Assembly (NCBI GenBank): GCA_002862745.1
Contig: PKDX01000047.1
Coordinates: 1 to 40,370 of the forward strand
Direction: 5' to 3'
Origin: Bacteroidota bacterium
GTDB lineage: Bacteria; Bacteroidota; Bacteroidia; Chitinophagales; UBA8649
Length of the DNA: 40,370 bases
Positions 17,122-26,777 of this stretch are shown here, piece after piece; the stretch's first letter is position 1; the number at the start of each line of letters is the position of its first letter. Both the position numbers and the translations under genes were made by a program. Under the pieces are notes generated by a model. It was not told the DNA's origin, ran no database searches, and was given only the letters and a program-made list of their open reading frames with translations.

Positions 17122-17937
17122 ATGTCAGTACATAAAAATGCGAAGCGTATTACTACGCATACATTACAAACGATGAAGGAGCATGGCGAAAAGATAGCTA
17201 TGCTAACCGCCTATGATTATAGTTTGGCAAAAATTGTGGACTCGTCCGGTGTGGATGTTATTCTTGTGGGTGATTCTGCCTCGAATGTTATGGCGGGACA
17301 CGAGACGACACTACCTATCACACTTGATCAAATGATTTACCATGCAGCTTCGGTGGTCCGTGCTGCTGAAAAAGCGTTGGTTGTAGTTGATCTCCCTTTC
17401 GGTTCCTATCAGGGAAATTCTAAAAATGCGCTGGATTCGGCGATAAGAATTATGAAGGAATCCGGCGGACATGCCGTCAAGCTGGAAGGCGGAGCAGAAA
17501 TTAAGGAGTCCATTGAACGCATTCTCACAGCAGGTATTCCGGTTATGGGACACCTTGGACTTACGCCTCAGTCGATTTACAAGTTTGGAACCTACCAGGT
17601 ACGTGCAAAAGAAGAGGCAGAGGCACAGAAACTCATTGAGGATGCCAAGCTATTAGCTAGTATAGGGTGTTTTGCCTTAGTTCTTGAAAAAGTACCTGCA
17701 GCGTTAGCCAAAAGAGTGGCTGAGGAGATTCCTATCCCTGTGATTGGTATTGGTGCAGGTCCTGATGTTGATGGACAAGTGCTGGTGTTGCACGATATGG
17801 TGGGAATAAGCCATGAGTTTAAGCCAAGGTTTTTACGCCAATACATGCAATTGTTCGATGCCATGCAGGAGGCCATTGGTCAATACGTGCAAGACGTCCG
17901 TTCAAAAGACTTCCCTAACTCAAAGGAGCAATATTAA
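17122..17937 (+). CDS. panB: 3-methyl-2-oxobutanoate hydroxymethyltransferase
   Basis: First committed step of pantothenate (coenzyme A) synthesis: adds a hydroxymethyl group from 5,10-methylene-tetrahydrofolate to alpha-ketoisovalerate, giving ketopantoate. 271 residues, full family length. Motifs: [36 protein letters not shown] with the Mg-binding Asp51, [10 protein letters not shown] with the second Asp, AVKLEGG with the metal Glu, [20 protein letters not shown] with the catalytic Glu, and [14 protein letters not shown]. The start is supported by alignment of TTHTLQTMK with the N-terminus of other PanB proteins. panC and panD are not nearby. 92 bases separate it from the downstream dehydrogenase, so co-transcription is uncertain. 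Confidence 0.97.
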   Translation: MSVHKNAKRITTHTLQTMKEHGEKIAMLTAYDYSLAKIVDSSGVDVILVGDSASNVMAGHETTLPITLDQMIYHAASVVRAAEKALVVVDLPFGSYQGNSKNALDSAIRIMKESGGHAVKLEGGAEIKESIERILTAGIPVMGHLGLTPQSIYKFGTYQVRAKEEAEAQKLIEDAKLLASIGCFALVLEKVPAALAKRVAEEIPIPVIGIGAGPDVDGQVLVLHDMVGISHEFKPRFLRQYMQLFDAMQEAIGQYVQDVRSKDFPNSKEQY

Positions 17938-18029
17938 TCGCCTTGAAAGACACATATAAATAACTTCGAATGCAGAAGGTCGCTGCATAAAGACCATCTG
18001 ATAACGTTTAACTTGAAAACACAGAATAA

Positions 18030-18923
18030 ATGAACATTAAGGAGATCAGCGTAATTGGAGCAGGTACTATGGGTAATGGAATCGCTCATGTTTTTACTCA
18101 ATCGGGGTATCGTGTTACCATGATCGATCGAGAGCAAGGTCCTTTAGACAAAGCGCTTGCACGCATTGCTAAAAATATGGATCGTCAAATCAACAAAGGA
18201 AAGTTAAGTGAAGAGGATAAGGAGAATGCCTTGCAGCGTATTACAACCTCTACGGACATCGCACAAGGTGTTGCTACGGCCGATGTAATCATTGAGGTAG
18301 TCAGCGAAAATATGACGGTCAAAGAAGCTGTGCTAAGTGCGGTAGATGCAGCGGCCAAAGCAGATGCCATCATTGCATCGAATACATCCTCAATTTCTAT
18401 TACAAAGTTGGCAAGCTTTACCAACCGTCCTGAGCGCTTCATTGGAATGCACTTTATGAATCCAGTACCTGTAATGAAGTTGATCGAAGTCATTCGAGGT
18501 TATGCTACTTCTCAAGAGACGATGGACACTATTCTTTCCCTCAGTAAAGCTATAGGGAAAGTACCCGTGGAGGCCAACGATTATCCTGGTTTTGTCGCTA
18601 ACCGAATCCTTATTCCTATGATTAATGAGGCGATATACACGTTACATGAAGGAGTAGCCGGTGTGGAGGAAATCGATACCGTAATGATGTTGGGTATGGC
18701 CCATCCTATGGGCCCTTTACATCTGGCGGACTTTATAGGACTGGATGTTGTCTTAAGTATTGCCAACGTTTTGTATGACGGCTTTGGTCAAGGAAAATAT
18801 GCACCATGTCCTCTCTTAGTCAATATGGTTAATGCAGGAAAGCTTGGGGCGAAGACAGGCGAAGGGTTTTACGTCTACACGCCAGGATCTAAGGATAAAA
18901 CGGTTTCTCCTCAATTCAAGTAG
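18030..18923 (+). CDS. 3-hydroxybutyryl-CoA dehydrogenase family protein
   Basis: NAD(P)-dependent oxidation of 3-hydroxyacyl-CoA to 3-ketoacyl-CoA (or the reverse), in short-chain fatty acid or butyrate-type metabolism. The 297 residues fit the stand-alone Hbd/PaaH type. The N-terminal Rossmann fold has GAGTMG (G10-x-G12-xx-G15). Next come SNTSSISIT and GMHFMNPVPVMKLIEVI, containing the catalytic His and the CoA-side residues, then VNDYPGFVANR-like NDYPGFVANRILIP. The C-terminal helical dimerisation domain has HPMGPLHLADFIGLD and ends near GAKTGEGFYVY. Motifs are intact. The physiological direction and partner enzymes cannot be told, as no other beta-oxidation gene is present. Confidence 0.93.
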   Translation: MNIKEISVIGAGTMGNGIAHVFTQSGYRVTMIDREQGPLDKALARIAKNMDRQINKGKLSEEDKENALQRITTSTDIAQGVATADVIIEVVSENMTVKEAVLSAVDAAAKADAIIASNTSSISITKLASFTNRPERFIGMHFMNPVPVMKLIEVIRGYATSQETMDTILSLSKAIGKVPVEANDYPGFVANRILIPMINEAIYTLHEGVAGVEEIDTVMMLGMAHPMGPLHLADFIGLDVVLSIANVLYDGFGQGKYAPCPLLVNMVNAGKLGAKTGEGFYVYTPGSKDKTVSPQFK

Positions 18924-18957
18924 CCAATCCATTAGCCAACATCAGACAATAACAGTC

Positions 18958-20739
18958 TTACATTCTTTCAGGCATGGTAATGCCTAAGATGCTCATGGCG
19001 TCAGCCAACACCTCCCCGGTAACTCGGCTTAGTGCTACCCTAAAGGCAACGAGGTTTTCATCTTCTTCATTGAGAATTTTGACTTCACTCCATAGCTTGC
19101 TGTAGGCACGAGCTACTTGATAGGCATATTCTGCTACAATCGATACGTCATCCGCATCCGCTGCGCGCTGCAAGGTTGCACAGTAGTCATGAAGTAAGAT
19201 AATTACGTCTCGCTCAGTTTCATGAAGGGTATGTTGGCTTTGCTCGAAACCCTTGCCCTTATATCGACGTAGTACTGAGCGCGTTCGTACGTAAGTGTAT
19301 TGAATAAATGGCCCTGTATGCCCTTGGAAGTCAATCGAATCTTCAGGGTTGAAGATGACACGCTTCTTGGGGTTTACTTTGAGGATAAAGTATTTGAGTG
19401 CCGAAAGTGCTAGGGTGTGGTATAGCGTCTCGGCTTCAGCCGGCGACAAGTCATCCACCTTGCCTAACTCCTCCGTGCGATGGCGGGCGGTCTTGACCAT
19501 TTCGTCCAATAGGTCGTCTGCGTCGACTACCGTACCTTCTCTTGATTTCATGCGACCAGAAGGAAGATCTACCATGCCATAGGAGAGATGAAAAATAGAC
19601 TTTCCGTAAGGTTTACCTAGTTTTTCGAGGACTAGCTTAAGGACCTTGAAATGATAGTCTTGTTCGTTTGCCACTACATATACCGAGCGGTCCATTCCAA
19701 AGTCTTGGTATCGAGCCTCAGCAATACCCATATCCTGGGTAATGTATACCGAGGTTCCGTCGCCGCGTAGGAGAAGTTTCTCATCAAGCCCTTCTTGCGT
19801 TAAATCAACCCAAATTGACCCATCTTTTCTTTGCGTGTAAATTCCTTGCTGAAGGCCTTCTTCTACAAGGCGTTTACCATCCTGATAATAGTCACTTTCT
19901 TTATAATGTTTCTCAAAGTCAACTCCCAGTCTTGAGAACGTTTGTTCAAAGCCCTCGTAGACCCAAGAATTCATCATATTCCAGAGATCTATTACTTCTT
20001 GATCACCCTTTTCCCATTGCCGGAGCATGAATCGAGCCTCAAGGAGCAGGGGGGCATTGTTTTCTGCTTCTTCCTTGGTTTTTCCCTCAGCAATCCGTTC
20101 TTCTACTTGTTTTTTATAGGCTTGATCAAAGGCTACGTAAAATTCTCCAACGAAATGATCGCCTTTAGTTTGGGTACTTTGAGGGGTGTTCCCTTCGCCA
20201 AAGTGTTTCCAGGCGACCATGGATTTGCATATGGCAATGCCACGGTCATTATAGATATTTACTTTATGCACCTGATGTCCCACGCGGCTGAGTAAGTTAG
20301 CACTCGCATAGCCTATGAGCATATTTCGTATATGGCCTAGGTGTAGCGGTTTATTGGTATTCGGACCGCAATATTCGAGCACCACTTTTTTGCCGGTTGA
20401 AGGCATTGAGAAGGACTCTTTATCCCGATGTAATGTGGTAAAGACATCGAGCCATACCTGGTCCTCTATCTCAAGGTTTAAAAACCCTTTTACGGTATTG
20501 TATTGTTGAACTAAGGGACAATTCTTTTGTAATACCTCTCCAATAGCCTTACCTGTTTCTTCTGGGGAAAGCTTACTATATCGAGTAAAGGGAAAAGTAA
20601 CTAAGGTGTATTGCCCATCAAAGTCTTTTCGAGTATGTTGAAGGACGATATCATTTGTACTCACCTCACGGCCAAAAGCCTCTTCAATGGCTTGAACACA
20701 AGCTAGATTGAGTTTATGCGATACATCGTAGGATTTCAT
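18958..20739 (-). CDS. argS: Arginyl-tRNA synthetase
   Basis: Class Ia synthetase charging tRNA-Arg. 593 residues, in the normal range. The N-terminal Add-1 domain (about 1-110) precedes the catalytic core with the HIGH-type motif KPLHLGHIRN. In place of a full KMSKS there is GRMKSREGTVV, usual for ArgS, where the missing lysine is compensated within the active site. The C-terminal anticodon-binding (DALR) domain includes HTGPFIQYTYVRTRSVLRRY and ends in MSILGITMPERM, a typical ArgS end. It lies 49 bases downstream of the DUF2256 gene on the same strand and is probably co-transcribed with it. Confidence 0.97.
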   Translation of the reverse strand: MKSYDVSHKLNLACVQAIEEAFGREVSTNDIVLQHTRKDFDGQYTLVTFPFTRYSKLSPEETGKAIGEVLQKNCPLVQQYNTVKGFLNLEIEDQVWLDVFTTLHRDKESFSMPSTGKKVVLEYCGPNTNKPLHLGHIRNMLIGYASANLLSRVGHQVHKVNIYNDRGIAICKSMVAWKHFGEGNTPQSTQTKGDHFVGEFYVAFDQAYKKQVEERIAEGKTKEEAENNAPLLLEARFMLRQWEKGDQEVIDLWNMMNSWVYEGFEQTFSRLGVDFEKHYKESDYYQDGKRLVEEGLQQGIYTQRKDGSIWVDLTQEGLDEKLLLRGDGTSVYITQDMGIAEARYQDFGMDRSVYVVANEQDYHFKVLKLVLEKLGKPYGKSIFHLSYGMVDLPSGRMKSREGTVVDADDLLDEMVKTARHRTEELGKVDDLSPAEAETLYHTLALSALKYFILKVNPKKRVIFNPEDSIDFQGHTGPFIQYTYVRTRSVLRRYKGKGFEQSQHTLHETERDVIILLHDYCATLQRAADADDVSIVAEYAYQVARAYSKLWSEVKILNEEDENLVAFRVALSRVTGEVLADAMSILGITMPERM

Positions 20740-20788
20740 GGGCTATTTACTCATCAATACGTATGCAAGTATACAACGTCAGGCACTT

Positions 20789-20935
20789 TCATGCATTGGA
20801 TTTTTTGGAATTACGTCGACAGCGTTCACTACAGTATTTGACATTATCCCAATTCTTCTCCCATTTTTTACGCCAAGCAAAGGGGCGATTACATACAGGA
20901 CAGGTTTTTTCGGGGAGAAAAGGCTTTTTGTGCAT
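20789..20935 (-). CDS. DUF2256 small zinc-ribbon protein
   Basis: A 48-residue protein starting [20 protein letters not shown] and ending with [16 protein letters not shown]. The pattern CxxC-x(n)-CxxxC, together with the Trp-rich middle ([12 protein letters not shown]), is characteristic of DUF2256. Two cysteine pairs suggest one bound zinc. Its function is unknown; in other bacteria such genes often sit near cryptochrome/photolyase genes, which are not seen here. The ATG at 20935 is chosen over a longer frame because family similarity begins at MHKK. Confidence 0.85.
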   Translation of the reverse strand: MHKKPFLPEKTCPVCNRPFAWRKKWEKNWDNVKYCSERCRRNSKKSNA

Positions 20936-21099
20936 TATGTATACAACGAATGGGGGTGTGGGATTGTTTGGGATGGGAGGCACAAGGTATGATGAGATAC
21001 GTCGATCGTGGAATAAGAGATTTGAAAGAATAAATTTGTTATCGTCTTGAACGAAAAAGAATTGACTGTAACTCTTTTCTTATTTGAATGACTCTTAAG

Positions 21100-21107
21100 T
21101 ATCTTTG
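21100..21107 (+). promoter_or_regulatory. -7 element TATCTTTG upstream of T9SS cargo gene
   Basis: Exact TAnnTTTG match, 16 bases before the ATG at 21124. It lies inside the extension given by the earlier ATG at 21088, which supports the later start. The -33 region is only weakly conserved. Confidence 0.55.
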
Positions 21108-21123
21108 TATTACAATAGTAGAA

Positions 21124-24100
21124 ATGATTCAATTAATCCAAACTAAACTTTTACTTGCTCTCGCAATTACAGTTAGTGTGTTAAGCGTAAAATCTCAGAC
21201 TCCATGTCCTGTTTCCAACGCCACCTTTTGTTACACCACAGGATCAGTTGTTTGGCAGAATTTTACGGTGGTCTCAAGCGGTGATTATATCACAGTAGAT
21301 TTCATTAGTGGAAATGTCGAGAATACTTACGATGAACTTGAAGTGTACGACGGACTTAATGGTACTGGCAACTTATTGTATAGTGGCTATGGAAACTTTG
21401 GTGATGTCGCAGGTTTGTCCTTCGTATCAACAACTGGTGTTTTGTCATGGGGAGTGGTCACAGACGGAAGTGTCGATTGCAATAGTTCATCTACTATTGA
21501 ACCCATTGAGTATTCTGTAAGCTGCAGTCCACCACCTACATGTATAGTTCCTGATTCGTTAGCCATTGCTAACCTTACCTCTACATCCTTTGATCTGTTA
21601 TGGTATGATGTAAATAATGCCAATGAATGGGAGGTATCGTATGGCTTGTCAGGTATTACACCTGATTTGGGAAATCGACTGTTTACTGCCGCGCCAAGCT
21701 TGAATTTATCCAATTTATCCCCCTTAACGTCTTACGATATTTTTATTCGAGCTATTTGTGGTCCATCTGACACAAGTGCTTGGACTTCAGCTTTTACTGT
21801 AACAACATACGGTGATTGCAACTCCACGGGTACTTTAACCTATGGCAATAACAGCACGCTTTCGAATTCTGTCATAAATTTCGCCGCAATAAATCCAGGG
21901 GATTACATCACGATCAGTTTTGACGCAGGATCCACAGAATCATGTTGTGATGATTACTATGTTACCGACGGCCCTAATGGTACTGGGAATGTTTTAGCAA
22001 CAGGAAGAGGGGCAATTGGCGGTCCGTATGAATCCACCACGGGAATTATATCATTTTATATTCTATCTGATGGTTCAATAGTTGGAACACCCTTTGAATA
22101 CAGATTATCATGCAGTCCGCCACCTTCATGTTTGCCATTAAGTTCATTTAGCACAAGCGCTGTTTCTTCAACGCAGATCGACGTAAGCTTTACCGACCCT
22201 AACCCGACGACGCTTGGCTATTTTGTAACTTATGGAGATGGTACTACAATAGATACTGTGAGCCCAAATCCGCTTACTTCTCCATTAAGTCTACCTGGCT
22301 TAACACCCAATACAGAATACCTTATTGACGTCCGTGCTATTTGTAGTGTTAATGATACAAGTGCCTCAGTCAATTCAATTAGTACGACTCCGTGTGTTGC
22401 AACAGGTATTCCTTTCACTGAGGACTTCGATGGGGTTACCTCAGGATTACCATCGTGTTGGTCACAGATTAATGGTGGCACGACAGACGCTTGGACATTA
22501 AATACGTCATCTCTCTATTCCCAAAGCGGGTCAAATTCAGCGACGATTTATACAGATTTTAATTCTGGGGATAATGATGACTATCTGATTACGCCTCTTG
22601 TTTCGTTGACAGGAAATGAGGAATTAACCTATTCCTTCCGAGTGAGATCATCCTTTGAGCCTCAGGATTTTGAAATTTTGATATCTACTACGGGTAACAA
22701 CGCCTCAGATTTTACGGACACCCTATTGGCAAATGCGATCTACAGCAATACAGTTTATGAAACAAATACCATCAGTTTAAGTGCATATAGCGGTGATTGC
22801 TTCATAGCATTTCATGTCCCTAATGGGGGCGAGGATGGATACTACTTGTACATCGACGATGTGATTATCGATAACCTTCCTACATGCCAAGATTTAGCTA
22901 ATTTAAGTGTTTCTGCAACGAGCACAACTTCGGTGGAGTTAAGCTTTAATGACCCTAATAATGCTTCGGAATACGTCGTCACCTATTCGGATGGGATAGT
23001 TACTGACACGATAAGTCCAAATCCAACGTCCAATACAATCCCAATTATAGGTTTGACTTCTGCTACGACGTATACCTTTTCGGTCGAAGCGTTATGCTCT
23101 GTCGGTGATACTAGCCGATCGAGTACAGCGTCACTTACAACGCCATGTGTTCCTTTTATAACGCCATTTGTTGAAAATTTTGATGGGGTTAGCTCGGGAT
23201 TGCCCTCGTGCTGGTCAGTGATTAATGGCGGTACGACGGATGCTTGGACATTGAATACATCTTCGCTTTATTCACAAAGCGGCTCAAATTCAGCTACAGT
23301 TTATACCGATTTCAATTCTGGGAATAATGATGACTATCTTATAACACCTAATATTTCTCTAACAGGGAATCAGCAATTGACCTATTCTTATCGAGTGAGA
23401 TCATCGTTTGAGCCTCAGGATTTTGAGGTTTTACTATCTACTACAGGTAATAGTGCTTCCGATTTTACAGATACATTGTTAGTCAATTCGACCTACAGCA
23501 ACACGGTATATGAAATCAACACCATTGACTTATCTATCTATAGCGGGAATGTTTACATTGCATTTCATGTGGCTAGCGGAGGGTTGGATGGTTATTATTT
23601 ATATATCGATGATGTTACGGTGGGGGATATCCCAACCTGTCTTCCCCCTTCCCAAGTTGGGGCTGCCGCTTCAGGACCCAATTCGACCAATGTATTTTTC
23701 ACGGATAATAATGTGAACAGTTTATCATACTTGCTTTTGTACAGCGATGGTGTAACAACTGATACATTGTTGCCAAATCCCACTTCTTCTCCTGCAAATG
23801 TGACAGGATTATTGGAAAACACTACCTATACATTTTTAATGGCAACAGTTTGTGATTCAACAGATACCAGTTCCTTTATTGCAGTCCCTGCCATAACTAC
23901 GCCATGTGATGTTTTTAATAACAGTTCTACTGAAATTGTAAATTCTTGTAATGATTATACCTGGAATGTTACAGGTTTAACCTACTCGTCTTCAGGGATT
24001 TACCAGGATACCATCGTAAAAGCCAATGGATGTGATTCCATCTTAATTCTTGATTTGACCATCAATAATTCGGTTTTTGTTAATGAGTTTGCTAGTGCAT

Positions 24101-24849
24101 GCGATAGTTTTGAATGGAATGGCACTATGTATAATCAGTCGGGTCTATATTCTTACACAACACAATCATCTTCGGGCTGCGATTCAACCGTAGAGTTGGA
24201 TTTAAATATTTCGTATTCATCATCAGTTGATGATTCAGTGACGGCATGCGGAAGTTATCAATGGATAGATGGTGTGGTCTATGAGCAATCGATGGATACG
24301 GTGGTTTACACGTTAACTAGTATTAGTGGATGCGATAGTTTGGTTCGATTGGTCTTAGATGTACAAGTGATAGATTCGGCCATTGTAATGATTGATGATT
24401 TTACCATTGGGGCAAATCAAAATGGTGCGGTTTATCAATGGTACAGTTGTGATAATGGGTTTAGTCCTATACCTAATGCTAATGCACAAACCTATCAACC
24501 TATCAACGACGGCAACTATGCAGTAGAAATTACGATTGATAACTGCGCCGATACGAGTAGGTGTATACCTTTCCAAATCCAAGGAACGGGTTTAATTCAT
24601 TCAACGATGAATTCCACCCCAATCGTTTATCCCAACACGTTTAAAGATGAACTCAACATTGATTTAGGGTTAATCTATAATAAGATAACCGTTGATATTT
24701 ACAGTTTAGACGGCAAAAATGTTTGGAAATCGTCCTATTTCAATAGAAGAAATATAATACTCAACACTGAGTTGACGCATGGATTTTATCAGTTAGTTAT
24801 TTCAGATGCTGAGGGGGGTAAGGCCTACTTCAATTTGATTAATCAATAA
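21124..24849 (+). CDS. Large multi-domain secreted protein with T9SS type A sorting domain
   Basis: A 1241-residue exported protein. The signal peptide ends near SVKSQ (residue 25). Order of modules: CUB-like domain (about 27-136), Fn3 (140-225), second CUB-like domain (232-337), Fn3 (336-423), choice-of-anchor-J/MAM-like domain (433-588), Fn3 (588-676), second anchor-J domain (684-839), Fn3 (839-928), three Cys-rich repeats of the form C...W...GxY...GCDS (about 929-1080), an Ig-like stretch, and a C-terminal T9SS type A sorting domain (about 1166-1241) starting VYPNTFKDELN and ending GKAYFNLINQ. It should cross the outer membrane through the T9SS and be attached to the surface or released. 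No catalytic motif is seen; an adhesin or matrix role is inferred. The ATG at 21124 is chosen because the signal peptide starts there and the -7 element lies just upstream. Confidence 0.88.
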   Translation: MIQLIQTKLLLALAITVSVLSVKSQTPCPVSNATFCYTTGSVVWQNFTVVSSGDYITVDFISGNVENTYDELEVYDGLNGTGNLLYSGYGNFGDVAGLSFVSTTGVLSWGVVTDGSVDCNSSSTIEPIEYSVSCSPPPTCIVPDSLAIANLTSTSFDLLWYDVNNANEWEVSYGLSGITPDLGNRLFTAAPSLNLSNLSPLTSYDIFIRAICGPSDTSAWTSAFTVTTYGDCNSTGTLTYGNNSTLSNSVINFAAINPGDYITISFDAGSTESCCDDYYVTDGPNGTGNVLATGRGAIGGPYESTTGIISFYILSDGSIVGTPFEYRLSCSPPPSCLPLSSFSTSAVSSTQIDVSFTDPNPTTLGYFVTYGDGTTIDTVSPNPLTSPLSLPGLTPNTEYLIDVRAICSVNDTSASVNSISTTPCVATGIPFTEDFDGVTSGLPSCWSQINGGTTDAWTLNTSSLYSQSGSNSATIYTDFNSGDNDDYLITPLVSLTGNEELTYSFRVRSSFEPQDFEILISTTGNNASDFTDTLLANAIYSNTVYETNTISLSAYSGDCFIAFHVPNGGEDGYYLYIDDVIIDNLPTCQDLANLSVSATSTTSVELSFNDPNNASEYVVTYSDGIVTDTISPNPTSNTIPIIGLTSATTYTFSVEALCSVGDTSRSSTASLTTPCVPFITPFVENFDGVSSGLPSCWSVINGGTTDAWTLNTSSLYSQSGSNSATVYTDFNSGNNDDYLITPNISLTGNQQLTYSYRVRSSFEPQDFEVLLSTTGNSASDFTDTLLVNSTYSNTVYEINTIDLSIYSGNVYIAFHVASGGLDGYYLYIDDVTVGDIPTCLPPSQVGAAASGPNSTNVFFTDNNVNSLSYLLLYSDGVTTDTLLPNPTSSPANVTGLLENTTYTFLMATVCDSTDTSSFIAVPAITTPCDVFNNSSTEIVNSCNDYTWNVTGLTYSSSGIYQDTIVKANGCDSILILDLTINNSVFVNEFASACDSFEWNGTMYNQSGLYSYTTQSSSGCDSTVELDLNISYSSSVDDSVTACGSYQWIDGVVYEQSMDTVVYTLTSISGCDSLVRLVLDVQVIDSAIVMIDDFTIGANQNGAVYQWYSCDNGFSPIPNANAQTYQPINDGNYAVEITIDNCADTSRCIPFQIQGTGLIHSTMNSTPIVYPNTFKDELNIDLGLIYNKITVDIYSLDGKNVWKSSYFNRRNIILNTELTHGFYQLVISDAEGGKAYFNLINQ
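22421..22887 (+). repeat. Anchor-J module copy 1 within the T9SS cargo gene
   Basis: Encodes FDGVTSGLPSCWSQINGG to DGYYLYIDDVIIDNLPTC. It is the first of two copies, about 467 bases each, with very similar protein (more than 80% identical by eye) and clearly related DNA; the second copy begins about 750 bases later. The preceding Fn3 module is repeated too, but more divergently. Confidence 0.85.
23173..23640 (+). repeat. Anchor-J module copy 2 within the T9SS cargo gene
   Basis: Second copy of the module, FDGVSSGLPSCWSVINGG to DGYYLYIDDVTVGDIPTC. Stretches such as DAWTLNTSSLYSQSGSNSAT and VRSSFEPQDFE are identical to copy 1, while many codons differ at third positions, so the duplication is not very recent or is under selection. 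Confidence 0.85.
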
Positions 24850-24971
24850 TAATCTCTTGAGCTAGTTTTGGGACATTGGTAGCTTTTTCTTTCCGTCATC
24901 AGGGATTAAATTTCAGTATGTTGCCTGCCTTTACATGTTGAATTAAATCGATTCTTTTTTTCAGTAGAAGC

Positions 24972-25331
24972 TTACGCCTTAGGGACAAAGAGCCATTGAT
25001 GCTGCGCCTTATGCAACACAAGAAAGGTGTAGTGCTGGTCAGCTGATTTATAACGCTCCCGAAAGGCATCGACATGTTCACGAACAATGACTCCCTTATG
25101 CACCATCTCTTCTAAATGACTTATTCGAAATTGCCAATCCATTCCTTCGCGGTCCTCTGCCAATGGCCTTCCCAAGTCCATAGTTTCTCCCTTATGGGCG
25201 ATGAAAATGGGGTAGTTGCTTACACCCGCCATAGTTACCGCGGTAACTATTTCTTCTAAGAGTCCTTTGAGTACGTCAATTTCATCGCGCAGAATCAATA
25301 GGGCTTTTTGGTCAATAGGAGGGGCTGACAT
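24972..25331 (-). CDS. Conserved hypothetical protein coupled to rlmD
   Basis: 119 residues from the ATG at 25331, seven bases after the rlmD stop; a TTG two codons earlier is less likely. I do not recognise a named family. The N-terminal part (PPIDQKALLILRDEIDVLKGLLEEI) looks like an amphipathic helix or short coiled coil. Then come SNYPIFIAHKGE, RPLAEDREGMDWQFRISHLE and the C-terminal FLVLHKAQHQWLFVPKA, which look like ordered, conserved blocks. No signal peptide, membrane segment or metal motif, so it is presumably cytosolic. Tight placement after rlmD suggests a shared operon, not a shared function. Confidence 0.75.
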   Translation of the reverse strand: MSAPPIDQKALLILRDEIDVLKGLLEEIVTAVTMAGVSNYPIFIAHKGETMDLGRPLAEDREGMDWQFRISHLEEMVHKGVIVREHVDAFRERYKSADQHYTFLVLHKAQHQWLFVPKA

Positions 25332-25337
25332 GGTCAA

Positions 25338-26762
25338 TTATTTCTTTAAAGTTAAGGCAACTACACACTCAATATGTGGTGTTTGAGGAAACATATCGAC
25401 GGGCTGTACGGCTTCGATATCATATCTCTCGCAAAGAATGGCTAGATCGCGGGCCTGAGTACTTGGATTACAGCTTACATAAACAATGCGCTCAATCGAG
25501 GAGTCTCGCAAGCGTTCGGCCACTTCTTGATGCATCCCGTTTCTCGGTGGATCTGTTATAATTAGATCGGGCTTGTTTTCCTTAGTGAAGTGATTGGTAT
25601 TAATGAACTCTCCGACATCTCCCGTATGATATTCTGCGTGATGCACATCATTTAACTGTGCGTTATGGGCTGCATCTTCAATGGCTTCTGGGATCAGTTC
25701 AATTCCTGTAATCTTAGCGCATTCATCGCTGAGATAGAGTCCTATGCTTCCTACACCACAATACAAATCAAATACATGTTCTTTTCCTGTCAGATGAGCA
25801 TATTTTTTGACGACATCATAAAGCGCTATGGCTTGCTCGGTATTGGTTTGAAAAAAGGATTGAGGTTTTATCTGAAAGCGCTTGTCTCCTAGGGCAATGA
25901 AAAAGGATTCTGGTCCAAGAAGGTGTGCTGCTTTCAAATCCGTCCATGAATCATTCTTTTTATCACTTTCAATGTGATAGAGACTAATCGCAGTATCAAG
26001 TTGGAGGCCTCCTAAGAATTGCGCTATTTCTTCTAGAAAACCCTCTGGTGGAGGTGAGGTAACTAAGATGACCATGAGCAGCGGCATTCCCTCGGCATCA
26101 TGTCCTACTCGAATGCATAGTTGGCGAAGAAGGCCCGTGTGCTCCAAGGGGTCAAAAAAGGTCCATCCTTCCTGCTTGGCCTTGTTATACAGGCTGTTGC
26201 GCAGTATGTTAATACTATCTTCTACTAAGTGACATTCATCGATTTGTACGACATTTTGGAATCGTCCCCTTGGATGAAAGCCCAAGGCATCGCGATCGAA
26301 TTCAGCGGACGACTGGACTTCCTCATTAGTCAGCCAGCGCCTCGCGCCAAAAGTAAACTCGATTTTGTTTCGATAGTTAAACAACTTTTTCGCGCCTAGA
26401 ATAGGCTCAACAGGTGGGTGTTCAAGGTGTCCTATACGCTTAAAGGCATTTTCTACAATGCTCTGTTTTTCACTCAACTGAAGGGAATAGTCTGCAATCA
26501 TCCAACGACATCCTCCACATACTGATTGATGCTTACATTGGGCAGTGACTCTTCCCGTTCCTATTTGGTCTCGACGAATAAATTGTGCTTGATCAAACCG
26601 TCGTTTTCTTTTAGTGACTTGTACATCACCTTGGTCCCCTGGAACTGCGTCTTCCACGAAAACTACTTTGTCGTTATGGCGTGCAACTCCAAAGCCTTCA
26701 CTTGAGAGCCCGTGTATTGTTATTCCATCGTAGCGTGGTAACTGTCTCCTCCGTCGACCCAT
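25338..26762 (-). CDS. rlmD: 23S rRNA (uracil-C5)-methyltransferase, RlmD/RumA family
   Basis: SAM-dependent C5 methylation of a uracil in 23S rRNA (U1939 in E. coli) or a related RNA position. 474 residues from the ATG at 26762. A TRAM domain (about 10-70, GLSSEGFGVARHNDKVVFVE) is followed by the iron-sulfur cysteines (CKHQSVCGGCRW and a later Cys), the SAM site VFDLYCGVGSIGLYLS, DLIITDPPRNG, and the catalytic Cys in IVYVSCNPSTQARDL. A longer reading from a GTG at 26801 is rejected because a perfect -7 element lies inside it. The exact target (RlmD versus RlmC/TrmA-like) cannot be told from sequence alone. It is divergent from the chaperone operon. Confidence 0.92.
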   Translation of the reverse strand: MGRRRRQLPRYDGITIHGLSSEGFGVARHNDKVVFVEDAVPGDQGDVQVTKRKRRFDQAQFIRRDQIGTGRVTAQCKHQSVCGGCRWMIADYSLQLSEKQSIVENAFKRIGHLEHPPVEPILGAKKLFNYRNKIEFTFGARRWLTNEEVQSSAEFDRDALGFHPRGRFQNVVQIDECHLVEDSINILRNSLYNKAKQEGWTFFDPLEHTGLLRQLCIRVGHDAEGMPLLMVILVTSPPPEGFLEEIAQFLGGLQLDTAISLYHIESDKKNDSWTDLKAAHLLGPESFFIALGDKRFQIKPQSFFQTNTEQAIALYDVVKKYAHLTGKEHVFDLYCGVGSIGLYLSDECAKITGIELIPEAIEDAAHNAQLNDVHHAEYHTGDVGEFINTNHFTKENKPDLIITDPPRNGMHQEVAERLRDSSIERIVYVSCNPSTQARDLAILCERYDIEAVQPVDMFPQTPHIECVVALTLKK

Positions 26763-26777
26763 TGCTAAAAGTTTAGA

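Noticed and set aside
17970-17988. Hairpin ATGCAG-N7-CTGCAT between panB and the dehydrogenase gene as a terminator or riboswitch.
   Set aside because: The stem is only 6 base pairs with no T-tract, and the 92-base gap is too short for a known riboswitch class. It is probably chance.
20738-21050. Plus-strand open frames opposite the argS-DUF2256 region.
   Set aside because: They are antisense to the clear DUF2256 cysteine motifs and have no coding signature of their own.
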